This document shows positions 43,851-52,070 of a stretch of DNA of 64,000 nt, piece by piece. Position numbers and translations under genes: made by a program. This DNA is from Roseomonas elaeocarpi (lineage in GTDB: Bacteria > Pseudomonadota > Alphaproteobacteria > Acetobacterales > Acetobacteraceae). The stretch lies in assembly GCF_042433915.1 (NCBI RefSeq), contig NZ_JBHLUN010000002.1, positions 62,001 to 126,000 of the forward strand. The letters run 5' to 3'. The notes beneath the pieces are model-generated. The model ran no database searches. It had not been told where the DNA came from and saw nothing but the letters and a program-made list of their open reading frames with translations. Numbering within the stretch: the stretch's first letter is position 1; the number at the start of each line of letters is the position of its first letter.

Positions 43851-44761
43851 CACTCGGCCACCAAGGGGTGAAGCTCGGCTGCGGTGGGTAGTGCCAGGAA
43901 GGCGCCCGGACGTGCCACGGCCAGCGCCGCAGCTTGTTGCGCCACCGCAGCAGCGGTGATGGCACTCCGCCCCACGGCCAGCAGCGCTGCAAGAACGCCG
44001 CAGAAGGTGTCGCCCGCCCCGCTGGTGTCCACGACGCTGGTGGCCGAGGCAGGAAGGTGGTGCACCGTGCCTTCCCCGGACAGGAGACAGCCATCGCCGC
44101 CCAACGTCACCACCACGGTTTCTGCGCCCAGCGCGCGCAGCGCCTGCACCGCTGCGGGCCCGTTCGTGCCGGTCAGGTCCCGCGCTTCCACCGCATTGGC
44201 GACCACCACGTCGCAGCGCCCGAGCACGGCGTGCGCCGCCTCCCCCGCCAGAGCGGGTTCCAGCGGCGCGGTGTTCAGCATCACCCGCGCTCCGCGCGAT
44301 GCGGCGGCCTCGATCGCGGCCAGCGTGGCGGCAGTGCCGAGATTGCCCTGTAGCAACAGCCAGTCACCGGCATCGAGCCTTTCGGCGAAGCTGACCGCCG
44401 CGGCGACGGGAAAGCCTGCCGCGCAGGCGCCGGAAGTGACGATGCTGTTTTCCCCACCGAGCGAGACCAGCAGCACCGACAGGTCCGTCGCCACCGCAGT
44501 CGGACGCAAGTCCAGATCCACGAAGCGTTCCGCCTGAAGGCGATGAGCAATCTCCCGGCCCTCGCCGTCGTCGCCGATCGGGGCGCAGAACGCCACGGGC
44601 AGCAACCCGGTACGCGCAGCCACCGTGGCCTGGTTCAGTCCCTTGCCGCCGGGCGCGCGGGACGCGGCACCGCCCACCAGCGTTTCCCCGGCCTCTGGCA
44701 GGCGCGGGACCGGCAGGCTGATGTCCAGCCCCGCATTGCCGAGGACGAGGAGGCGGCTCAC
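43850..44761 (-). CDS. PfkB-family (ribokinase-like) kinase
   Basis: The 303-residue protein belongs to the PfkB superfamily. The substrate glycines are in GGAASRAPGGKGLNQA and the C-terminal signature DTSGAGDTFCGVL contains the catalytic aspartate and anion hole. The family phosphorylates sugars and nucleosides such as ribose, deoxyribose or pseudouridine. It overlaps the btpA-like stop by four bases, so the kinase probably acts just before or after that enzyme. Confidence 0.92.
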   Translation of the reverse strand: MSRLLVLGNAGLDISLPVPRLPEAGETLVGGAASRAPGGKGLNQATVAARTGLLPVAFCAPIGDDGEGREIAHRLQAERFVDLDLRPTAVATDLSVLLVSLGGENSIVTSGACAAGFPVAAAVSFAERLDAGDWLLLQGNLGTAATLAAIEAAASRGARVMLNTAPLEPALAGEAAHAVLGRCDVVVANAVEARDLTGTNGPAAVQALRALGAETVVVTLGGDGCLLSGEGTVHHLPASATSVVDTSGAGDTFCGVLAALLAVGRSAITAAAVAQQAAALAVARPGAFLALPTAAELHPLVAE

Positions 44762-45639
44762 GCGCCAGCCTTGCCGGCGCTGGTGCCGTCCGCCGGCGGG
44801 CGGGCGCGGTCGGCCTCAAGCATGAAGCTGCGCAAACGTTCCGGATCCACCGGGTTCCACCACACGCCGTCACGCTTCAGGTAACTCGCCACGATCACGC
44901 CGTCCGCGGCGGCGAAGATGTCGCCCACGTTGTCCGGGGTGACACCGGAGCCGATCACCACCGGCAGCGCCGTGCCGTCGCCGATGGTGCGGATCTCCTC
45001 CATGGTGGCGGCGTCACCGGTGCGCTGGCCGGTGGCGATGGCCACGTCGGCATCGAAGAACTCCACGTCGCGCGCCAGTTCCGGGATCGAGCGGTCGCCG
45101 GTGATGGCATGCGCCCCGTGCTTGACGTGGACGTCGGCGAAAATCTTCACCGTGCGAGCATGCAGTTGTGCCCGGTAACGGGTTGCGAGCGCCGCAGGAC
45201 CTTCCACGAAGCCCTCGTTGGCGATGTAGGCATTGGCCCATTGATTGACGCGCACGAAGCTGGCGCCGGACGCCTTGGCCACCGCCAGCGCCTGGAGCGC
45301 GCCATTGGCAAGCACGTTGACGCCGGTCACCAGTCCAGCGGCGCGTCGCACCGCCTCGGTCATCACCGCCATGCAGGCGGCGGTTTCGGGACCCAGGTGT
45401 TCGGGCTTGCTGAAGGGAATGTCGCCGTGGTTCTCGACGATCAGCCCGTCCACACCGCCGTCGCGGTACCGCAGCGCCTCGGCCACCGCGAAGCCGGTGA
45501 TCTCCTCCATCGGCTGGCCATCGTAGCCCGGGCTGCCGGGGAGCGGCAGCGAGTGGATCACGCCGATCACCGCTTTGCGGCGGCCGAACAGCGCCTCGAT
45601 CGCGTGGGGCTTGGGGCGAAAAACGGGCTTGGCGGGCAT
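44758..45639 (-). CDS. BtpA/SgcQ-family TIM-barrel protein
   Basis: The 293-residue protein matches the BtpA family: AVIGVIHSLPLPGSPGYDGQ at the start, GVDGLIVENHGDIPFSK, VNVLANGALQALAVAKASGA and a phosphate-binding-like GSGVTPDNVGDIFAAADGVI end. BtpA was linked to photosystem I in cyanobacteria and SgcQ to a sugar operon in E. coli; a reaction is not established. Proximity to a sugar kinase suggests that a phosphorylated sugar or nucleoside is the substrate. The start overlaps the upstream stop (TGATG). Confidence 0.85.
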   Translation of the reverse strand: MPAKPVFRPKPHAIEALFGRRKAVIGVIHSLPLPGSPGYDGQPMEEITGFAVAEALRYRDGGVDGLIVENHGDIPFSKPEHLGPETAACMAVMTEAVRRAAGLVTGVNVLANGALQALAVAKASGASFVRVNQWANAYIANEGFVEGPAALATRYRAQLHARTVKIFADVHVKHGAHAITGDRSIPELARDVEFFDADVAIATGQRTGDAATMEEIRTIGDGTALPVVIGSGVTPDNVGDIFAAADGVIVASYLKRDGVWWNPVDPERLRSFMLEADRARPPADGTSAGKAGA

Positions 45640-46445
45640 CAGTGGGTGCCCTCCCCGTCCTGCCGCATCGGACTCTGCCGCGTGACCCAGGCCAGGGCGT
45701 TGCGCCACAGCCGCGCGTAGCCGGGCCAGCGCACGAAGTCGTCGGGCAGCCAGTGCGGCCCGATGTCGGAGGTCCAGGCCAGGGTCCGCCCCTGCCCATG
45801 CTGTCCGGTCACCAGCAGCGGATGGCCGCCCTCCTCCTCCGGTAGCCTCGCCAGGACCTCGACCTCCGGCCCCTCGCGCAACACCACTTCGTTGGCGCCG
45901 AGCAGCAAGGGCCACTCGCCGTCCAGGCCGTTGAGGATCGGGTGCTCCCGGTTGCCGGTGATGTGCGGGCGGAAGCCTTGGGGCACCTCGAGGCGGTCAT
46001 CGTAGGGTAGGCAGGTGACGGGCAGCGCATCCTCCACCGGGGTACGGTGCCAGCGACCACGGCCATCGATGCCCTGGAAGGTCAGGTACCCACCGATCAT
46101 CATCAGACCGCCGCCCTCCGCCGTCCAATCGCGGATCAGTTTCAGCCGGTTAGGCGTGGGCTTGCCGTTCAACCAGACCGAGGGCGGCAGCAGCAGCGTG
46201 TTGGCGCCTATGTCGGACAGGATGATCGCGCGATAGCGGCGCAGTTCCTCCAGCGAGAAGGGAAAACCTTCCGCAGCCTCGTGCGCGGTCATGTAGGTCA
46301 GGTTGAACTCGCTGTCCCGCAGCGCCTCCACCAGCGGTTCCGCCCCTTTGTGGAAGGTGACGCTGCCGAACTGGTCGAAGCCCTTGTAGTGCGTGGCGGC
46401 GCTCACCCAGCTTTCCCCTACCAGCAGAACCTCGGTGCGTGACAT
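45639..46445 (-). CDS. Glutamine-amidotransferase-like (ThuA-related) protein
   Basis: The 268-residue protein has a flavodoxin/GATase-like fold with EVLLVGESWVSAATHYKGFD, YRAIILSDIGANTLLLP and GGGLMMIGGYLTFQGIDG, as in the group annotated glutamine amidotransferase near ThuA trehalose-utilisation proteins. The nucleophilic cysteine of true GATases is not visible at the expected GG-x-x-x turn (MIGGY), so amidotransferase activity is doubtful. It starts immediately after the lacI stop with no spacer. Confidence 0.75.
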   Translation of the reverse strand: MSRTEVLLVGESWVSAATHYKGFDQFGSVTFHKGAEPLVEALRDSEFNLTYMTAHEAAEGFPFSLEELRRYRAIILSDIGANTLLLPPSVWLNGKPTPNRLKLIRDWTAEGGGLMMIGGYLTFQGIDGRGRWHRTPVEDALPVTCLPYDDRLEVPQGFRPHITGNREHPILNGLDGEWPLLLGANEVVLREGPEVEVLARLPEEEGGHPLLVTGQHGQGRTLAWTSDIGPHWLPDDFVRWPGYARLWRNALAWVTRQSPMRQDGEGTH

Positions 46446-47531
46446 TCAGGCGACTCCCGATACGGCTTTGTTTCTGGTGGTGCTACGAGGGCGGCTCGGC
46501 GTTGCCACTGAGGCACGCTCGATCAGTTCTACTGGCACGCGCCGCGGTTGCTCCGGCACCGGCTGGCCGGCAATGTGATCGAGAAGTGCCCCGACGCCGC
46601 AGGAGCCGATCTCTGCCACCGGCTGCCGTATCGCAGTCAGCGGCGGGCTCAGCAGGTGCAATGGCCCGACATCGTCGAACGCCACCAAGGACAGGTCAGT
46701 TGGCAGGCGCACCGACAGCTTGCGGGCGGCTGCGAGGACGCCCAGCGCCGTCTCGTCGCTGGTGGCGAAGGCCGCCGTAGCCGGCCAGGCCGCCTGCAGC
46801 ATGCGCTCGGCTGCGTCCTGACCCTGCGCCGCCCCGTAGTCATCATAGCTTTCGAACACGATCTGCGCGGAGGAGCCACTAGACCGCACGGTTTCCGCGA
46901 AACCGCTGAAGCGTTCCACGGTGCTGAGCAGCCCGCGTGGGCCGCCAAGAAACGCCAGCCGGCGATGCCCAGCAGCCAGCAGGTGCTCCGCGGCCAGAAC
47001 GCCGCCGCGGTAATTCTCGGCGAAGACCCGAGGCGCTTCGACGCCTGGTACGTCCTCATCCAACAACACGACCTTGCCAACGTCGCCGATGGCCTGGGCG
47101 AGGGCACCGTCATCGGCATGGTTGGTGACGAAGAGCAATCCGTCGGCATAGTCGCGTCCAAGGCGCGACAGCTCGTGCAACTCATGGCTCAAGCGGTTGC
47201 GGGTAGCGCAAACCAGGAGGTCGGTACCCCTTTCCTCGGCCGCACGCTCCACCGCGTCCACCAGAAGAGCAAAGAACGGGTTAGCGATGTCGGGCACGAT
47301 GAGCCCAATGGTGTCCGTCCGCCCACGGCTTAGGCGTCGCGCATGGGGATTGGGACGATAGTTTAACAACGCAACTGCCTCTTTGATGCGGCGCGCGGTG
47401 TCCGGCGGCAGATCCAGCGTCCCGTTGAGAAAGCGAGATACTGCGGCCACAGACAGGCCGCTCTCGCGCGCAACGTCCCGCAACCTGACGGTGGGCTGCC
47501 TCGCCCCGGATCGGGAATTCTGCGTCCTCAA
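46446..47531 (-). CDS. LacI-family regulator of the Dpp/BtpA/PfkB operon
   Basis: The protein has 361 residues, with a helix-turn-helix (VRLRDVARESGLSVAAVSRF), hinge (NYRPNPHARRLSRGRTDTIG) and sugar-binding-like sensor domain (LIVPDIANPFFALLVDAVER). The start is a TTG at 47531 preceded by GGAAAG six bases away. A promoter and an overlapping near-palindromic operator lie directly upstream (47542-47585), so it is probably an autorepressor controlling the whole nine-gene operon. It is the first gene of that operon. Confidence 0.9.
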   Translation of the reverse strand: MRTQNSRSGARQPTVRLRDVARESGLSVAAVSRFLNGTLDLPPDTARRIKEAVALLNYRPNPHARRLSRGRTDTIGLIVPDIANPFFALLVDAVERAAEERGTDLLVCATRNRLSHELHELSRLGRDYADGLLFVTNHADDGALAQAIGDVGKVVLLDEDVPGVEAPRVFAENYRGGVLAAEHLLAAGHRRLAFLGGPRGLLSTVERFSGFAETVRSSGSSAQIVFESYDDYGAAQGQDAAERMLQAAWPATAAFATSDETALGVLAAARKLSVRLPTDLSLVAFDDVGPLHLLSPPLTAIRQPVAEIGSCGVGALLDHIAGQPVPEQPRRVPVELIERASVATPSRPRSTTRNKAVSGVA

Positions 47532-47541
47532 CTGCTTTCCA

Positions 47542-47555
47542 GTAAAACGGTTTAC
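47542..47555. promoter_or_regulatory. LacI-type operator upstream of the Dpp/BtpA operon
   Basis: GTAAAACGGTTTAC is a 14-bp dyad with a central CG and one mismatch pair, the LacI/GalR operator form. It begins two bases past the -10 element and covers the likely transcription start. Confidence 0.65.
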
Positions 47556-47557
47556 AA

Positions 47558-47585
47558 ACGATATTCAATGCGTACGCGGCGTCAA
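47558..47585 (-). promoter_or_regulatory. Promoter of the Dpp/BtpA operon
   Basis: On the minus strand TTGACG (47580-47585, five of six bases of consensus) and TATCGT (47558-47563, four of six) are spaced by 16 bp. The element lies 27 bp before the TTG start of the LacI gene and abuts the operator. Confidence 0.55.
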
Positions 47586-47725
47586 GCGCCAAATCTCCTG
47601 AAATCTTCTCAGGCGGCAATGACGGCTCGGAGGCTTATCCCCCTTCACTTCCCTTCGCGGGCTTTCGGCCGCGAGCCTGCGCAGCGACCCAGCGTGCATT
47701 TCCATCGCTGTTCCGCCTGGAGCGT

Positions 47726-48049
47726 TTGGAACTGGCGGGCCAGCAGCCGGTCAGCCCGGAAACAAGCCTTGTTCTCCCCAGCATAGCGCAGCGCATCCTG
47801 CCATCGCAGCTGCAGGAGTGCCGCTTACAAGATATCCTTATGGAGCCAGGTTTTGCGGCCATTCGGCAGGACGGTGTGATCCGGGCAGATCCGGCCCGCA
47901 GCCGTGTGGCAGATCTACTCCAGACTCCTATCAACACGGCGCTGTTAATCCGTGAGGCGAGAATTGCTGCACGGGATTCTACCATGCTCGTTCTGAGCAG
48001 CGTTTGGTACCGACCTGAACAGGATCTGGATTACGAGATCCACAGCTGA
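47726..48049 (+). CDS. Unrecognised 107-residue frame in dispersed repeat copy 2
   Basis: An uninterrupted frame (TTG at 47726, weak GGAG-like site with short spacing) covers repeat copy 2 and ends PEQDLDYEIHS before TGA. Copy 1 (3622-3884) carries the same frame but with a stop and a frameshift. I do not recognise the protein. Composition is less GC-rich than the neighbouring genes. It could be a small gene or the 3' end of a larger ancestral gene spread by duplication. The true start is unknown. Confidence 0.4.
   Translation: MELAGQQPVSPETSLVLPSIAQRILPSQLQECRLQDILMEPGFAAIRQDGVIRADPARSRVADLLQTPINTALLIREARIAARDSTMLVLSSVWYRPEQDLDYEIHS
47788..48049 (+). repeat. Dispersed 263-bp repeat, copy 2 (open frame)
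   Basis: The 262 bp match 3622-3884 in the same orientation at about nine in ten bases. Flanks differ, apart from weak similarity for another 40 bp to the right. I see no terminal inverted repeats or target duplication. It lies in the 737-bp gap between the LacI promoter and the Pot-type operon. Confidence 0.85.
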
Positions 48050-48233
48050 CAGACTTCAAAGACTGTGGGCTCGCATCTGACGGGATAATGGATTTTACTT
48101 ACCTCCTTTCACGGCGACGGCCTCGACGTGACAGATCAGCCTTCTATTACGACCACCGTCACAGCATGGACCGTGTTGAGCTTGCACGCGGATACCGTCA
48201 CCCCCGGTAAGCGTGGCCATCAGGGGCAGAAGC

Positions 48234-48250
48234 GCCGCAGTCACTGCGGC
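48234..48250. terminator. Hairpin after the Pot-type operon
   Basis: GCCGCAG and CTGCGGC pair perfectly around TCA, 19 bp beyond the stop of the ATPase gene on the minus strand. It is a plausible terminator for that operon; the T-run is weak. Confidence 0.5.
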
Positions 48251-48268
48251 TCTTTGCGCGGCGATACG

Positions 48269-49261
48269 TCACACAGCGGTCGCCTTGGAAACCTCGAAGC
48301 CCATCTCGAGGTGACTCCCGGAGGAGAATGCTCCCTCGTACTCGCCGAAGGGTGCGAGGGCGACGATGCGATCGTTCCCACTGCGGAGAGTGACGCGCAG
48401 GTGCGAGCCGAGAAAGGTCGCTTCCTCCACTGTCGCTGATCTGCGATGCATGCCGTCGTGTATATTCTTGCCCAGCATGACGTCCTCAGGCCGGACAGCC
48501 AGCGTGCGCCCTTCGAGTTCCACGAAGTTGCAATCGCCCAGGAAGGACGCCACGAAGCGGTTGGCAGGGCGGCGATAAAGCGCCTGGGGCGACCCGACCT
48601 GTTCGATCCGTCCTGCATCCAGCACCACGATCAGGTCGGACATGTGCAGCGCTTCCTCCTGATCGTGGGTGACGAACAGGATGGTGACGCCGAGCCGCGC
48701 CTGAAGCCGCTTGATCTCGCTTTGCAGGCTGCTGCGCAGGTTCTTGTCCAGAGCGCCCAGCGGCTCGTCCATCAAGAGGAGATCTGGCCGGATCACCAGC
48801 GCGCGGGCCAGGGCCACGCGCTGCTGCTGCCCACCCGAGAGCTGGCGCGGATAACGTCCCGCCAGGGGCGCGAGCCCCACCATCTCCAGCGCCTCAGCCA
48901 CCCGCGCGGCAGCCTCAGCCTTGGGCACCCGGCGCATGGAAAGACCGAAGGCAACGTTGTCCTGCACCGACATGTGCGGGAACAGGGCGTAGTTCTGGAA
49001 CACCATTCCGATGTTGCGACGGTTCACGGGCACGTGGCTGATGTCGCGGCCGCCGAGCCGGATGGCGCCGCCATCCAGCACCTCGAAGCCTGCGATCAGC
49101 TTCAGCAGCGTGGTCTTGCCCGAGCCCGACGCCCCGAGCAACGTGCAGAAGCTACCGCCCGGCACCGCGAGCGAGAAGTCCCGAAGGATCTGCGTCGGTC
49201 CGTAGGATTTGCGGACGCGGTCGATTTCCACCGACTGCCCCTGCGTCGGAGCATCGTTCAT
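48269..49261 (-). CDS. PotA-like ABC transporter ATPase
   Basis: The 330-residue ATPase has Walker A GASGSGKTTLLK, signature LSGGQQQRVALARAL, Walker B LLLMDEPLGALDKNL and the switch histidine in FVTHDQEEAL. A C-terminal TOBE region (LAVRPEDVMLGKNI) is typical of spermidine/putrescine and iron-type importers. The start overlaps the fused-permease stop as ATGA. It energises the neighbouring permease and binding protein. Confidence 0.93.
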   Translation of the reverse strand: MNDAPTQGQSVEIDRVRKSYGPTQILRDFSLAVPGGSFCTLLGASGSGKTTLLKLIAGFEVLDGGAIRLGGRDISHVPVNRRNIGMVFQNYALFPHMSVQDNVAFGLSMRRVPKAEAAARVAEALEMVGLAPLAGRYPRQLSGGQQQRVALARALVIRPDLLLMDEPLGALDKNLRSSLQSEIKRLQARLGVTILFVTHDQEEALHMSDLIVVLDAGRIEQVGSPQALYRRPANRFVASFLGDCNFVELEGRTLAVRPEDVMLGKNIHDGMHRRSATVEEATFLGSHLRVTLRSGNDRIVALAPFGEYEGAFSSGSHLEMGFEVSKATAV

Positions 49262-50931
49262 CGAGCGCGCCTTTGCAGTACGAGGTTGGTAAGAAGCACG
49301 GCCAAGGTGAACAGAACGATCAGCGCCGCGACCGCCGTGATGGTCGGGTTGATCTCATGCGCCACGCCTTCGTACATCAGCTTCGGCAGCGTGCGGCTGC
49401 GGACATTGGTCAGGAACAGCGCCAGCACCACGTCGTCGAAGCTGGTGATGAAGGCGAAGACGGCGCCGGCCAGGATGCCGGGCAGAATGGCCGGCAGCAG
49501 CACGCGACGGAACATGGCGGGCCAGCTGGCACCCAGGCCCAGGGCGGCGAGTTCCAGGTTGCGGTCGAAGCCCCGCAGGGCCGCGCGCACCGTGATGACC
49601 ACGAAGGGCGCCGCCATGACGACGTGCCCGAGGCCCAATGCCCAATGGCCGCCGATCAGCCCCCAGGGTGCCAGGAGATAGAAGAGCCCGACCGCCAGGA
49701 TGATCTGCGGCACGATCATGGGCAGGATGAACAGGGTTTCCAGCAACCGGCCAAGGGGTCCACGCAGCCGTGACAGGGCGAGTGCCGCGGCGGTTCCCAG
49801 GGTGGTCGCCCCCAGTACGGCGATCCCGGCCACCTGGAGGGAATTCCACAGCGAGGCGATCCACTGGGGACGGTTGAAGAACTCCTCGTACCAGCGCAGC
49901 GAAAAGTTGCTCGGCGGGAAACTCAGGAAGGGTGAGGAGCCGAGGCTCATCGGAAAAACGATCAGGATGGGCGCCAGCAGGAACAGCACCACGGCCACGC
50001 CGGCCATCACCAGGACCCAGCCCCCCGCCGAGCGGCCGCGAGAGCCGACGGCGAAGGGCGTGGCCGCCACCGGTGCCGAGCTGTCGCCCAGCAGCTTCTC
50101 CAACCCGAAGACGACCTGAAACAGCGAGAACACCAGCAGCGTCGCGCCCAGCACCGCCACCGACAGGGCTGCCGCCAGTCCCCAGTTCAGCTGCTCGCTG
50201 ATGTTGAAGGCGATGAGCTGGGCGATCATGGTCTGCGCCGGACCGCCCATCAGCGCGGGCGTGACGTAGTAGCCGAGCGCGTTCATGAAGACGATCGTGG
50301 CACCCGCCAGCATCCCCGGCGCGGTCAGCGGCAGGAACAGCCGCCGGCACAGCGACCATGGGCCAGCCCCGAGCGTCTCGGCTGCGTGCACGAGGTTCGC
50401 ATCGATGCCACGGAACGCGCTGTAGAGCGGCAGCACCACGAAGGGCATCAGCACGTGGCTCATGCCGATCAGGACGCCGGACATGTTGTACACGAAGGCG
50501 ATGGGCTGCGCGGTCAGTCCGCCTTCGGTGAGCAGAGTGTTCAGCGCACCGTTGCGCTGAAGCAGGATGATCCAGGCGGTGGTGCGCACCAGCGAGCTGG
50601 TCCAGAACGGCAGCAGCACGCACAACGTCAACAGGCGCGTGACGCGCGGCGGCACCGTGGCCATCAGGTAGGCCACAGGATAGGCGAGCACCACCGAGAT
50701 CAGCGTCACCAGCGCCGCGATCTCGAAGGTGGTCGCGAGCGCGACGCGGTAGGCCGGAACGGAGGCGGCGCGCAGGTAGTGCTCCCAGGGCCCCGTGGCA
50801 CCCGCGAAGCTGAGTGACAGCAGCCGGCCGACCGGAAGGAAGAAGAAGATCACCAGGAACAGCAGCAGGGGCAGCACGAGCCACCCCAGCCGCCGTCCCG
50901 GCAGGCCGGCAGGAAGCGCGACGATCGCCAT
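49258..50931 (-). CDS. Fused PotB-PotC-type ABC permease
   Basis: The 557-residue protein is about twice the usual permease length and contains two MetI-type domains. The first spans residues 1-275 (EAA loop near AAETLGAGPWSLCRRLFLPL) and the second 300-557 (EAA loop near AALGLGASWPAMFRRVLLPA). It is thus a natural PotB-PotC fusion giving a permease in one chain, like ThiP and FbpB. It starts five bases after the M24 stop. Confidence 0.9.
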   Translation of the reverse strand: MAIVALPAGLPGRRLGWLVLPLLLFLVIFFFLPVGRLLSLSFAGATGPWEHYLRAASVPAYRVALATTFEIAALVTLISVVLAYPVAYLMATVPPRVTRLLTLCVLLPFWTSSLVRTTAWIILLQRNGALNTLLTEGGLTAQPIAFVYNMSGVLIGMSHVLMPFVVLPLYSAFRGIDANLVHAAETLGAGPWSLCRRLFLPLTAPGMLAGATIVFMNALGYYVTPALMGGPAQTMIAQLIAFNISEQLNWGLAAALSVAVLGATLLVFSLFQVVFGLEKLLGDSSAPVAATPFAVGSRGRSAGGWVLVMAGVAVVLFLLAPILIVFPMSLGSSPFLSFPPSNFSLRWYEEFFNRPQWIASLWNSLQVAGIAVLGATTLGTAAALALSRLRGPLGRLLETLFILPMIVPQIILAVGLFYLLAPWGLIGGHWALGLGHVVMAAPFVVITVRAALRGFDRNLELAALGLGASWPAMFRRVLLPAILPGILAGAVFAFITSFDDVVLALFLTNVRSRTLPKLMYEGVAHEINPTITAVAALIVLFTLAVLLTNLVLQRRAR

Positions 50932-50936
50932 GCCGG

Positions 50937-52070
50937 TCAGGTCACGAAGAGCTGGCGGGGGAAGTTGGTCAGCCGCTCAATACCCGTCTCGGTGATGGCG
51001 ATCGTTTCAGACATCCCGAAGCCGCAGGCCAGCACGTAGGTATGGAAAACCATGCCTGGCTGGAAGTGCCAGTCGCAACCCGGCGCCGCTTCCAGCGGTT
51101 CCCCGCCGTTGGGCTGCAGCAGCAGGCCCACGGAATAGAAGGTCTTGTTGGTATAGGTTTCGCGCAGCCCCGACGAGAGCACGCCGTCGCGGTAGATCGC
51201 GTCCGGGACGGCGGCCGCGACGCCCGGCGCCACGGCGGCGATCGCCGCGTCCTGGATGCGGATCAACTGCTCGACGATACGCTGGTCCTCGTCGGTGGCG
51301 ACGCCGACCTTCATCGGGCGCATGAAGCGCGCGTGATAGTGGCGGACATTGGGCGTGCATTCCAGCTGCACCACGTCGCCGCGCGCCAGCACGCGGTCGG
51401 AATAGCCGCCGTGCAGGTGGAAGGCACGCTCGCCCGAGGAAAGTACGCCGGGCCCGGGCAGATCGCTGCCGGCACGGATTATGGCGGCGCAGATCTCGGC
51501 CGCCATCTCCCGTTCGGTGGAGCTTTCTCCGGCCGCCTCGATGCCCGCCTGCATCCCCGCTTCCGCCGCACGGGCAGCCTGACGCTGATAGGCTATCTCG
51601 GCCGGCGACTTGATCAGCCGCATCCGCGCCACGAGGTGGCCCGCATCCTCGATGATGGCACCGGGCAGTGCGTCCCGGATCGCCAGGAACCGGGCCGCGT
51701 TCAGCACCCAGGCGGACAGCTCCACCGCCAGGCGCGGCGTGGCGCCCAGCGTCGCCCGGATGGCGCGGATGCCCACGTCGATCGGTACGTCGCTGTCGGT
51801 CCACAGGTCGCGACCGGCGAACACGCAGGTCTGGTCGAGGTAGTATTCCTCGACGTCGCGCGCCACGAGCACCGGCTCGCCTTCGGCCGGGATGATGGCG
51901 AACTGGAAGGTGCCGTAGGCGCGCGTGAAGTAGCCGGTCAGCCAGGTGACGGATTCAGGCAGGAAGGCCAGCAGCGCATCCTGTCCCGCTTCGCGCAAGG
52001 CCGTCTGCACGCGGGCGACCCGGGCGAGGTACTCCTCGCGCGGGAACCAGGGTTCGGCGATCCCGCGCAT
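50937..52070 (-). CDS. M24 (pita-bread) family protein without metal site, creatinase-like
   Basis: The 377-residue protein has an N-terminal creatinase domain (ARVQTALREAGQDALLAFLP) and a C-terminal pita-bread domain. The usual metal ligands are missing: where metallopeptidases have DxGxxxxGYxxD it reads LECTPNVRHYHARF, and the other ligand positions are also changed, as in creatinase and ectoine-hydrolase relatives. HLHGGY and SETIAITETGIERL may hold the catalytic His and Glu. It probably hydrolyses a C-N bond of the imported solute. The start overlaps the binding-protein stop (TGATG). Confidence 0.82.
   Translation of the reverse strand: MRGIAEPWFPREEYLARVARVQTALREAGQDALLAFLPESVTWLTGYFTRAYGTFQFAIIPAEGEPVLVARDVEEYYLDQTCVFAGRDLWTDSDVPIDVGIRAIRATLGATPRLAVELSAWVLNAARFLAIRDALPGAIIEDAGHLVARMRLIKSPAEIAYQRQAARAAEAGMQAGIEAAGESSTEREMAAEICAAIIRAGSDLPGPGVLSSGERAFHLHGGYSDRVLARGDVVQLECTPNVRHYHARFMRPMKVGVATDEDQRIVEQLIRIQDAAIAAVAPGVAAAVPDAIYRDGVLSSGLRETYTNKTFYSVGLLLQPNGGEPLEAAPGCDWHFQPGMVFHTYVLACGFGMSETIAITETGIERLTNFPRQLFVT

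Noticed and set aside
47635..47985. Minus-strand frame over repeat copy 2 with a matching frame over copy 1
   Set aside because: The similarity between the two frames follows from the DNA repeat itself; the plus-strand frame is the one interrupted by specific mutations in copy 1, and neither minus frame shows family features.
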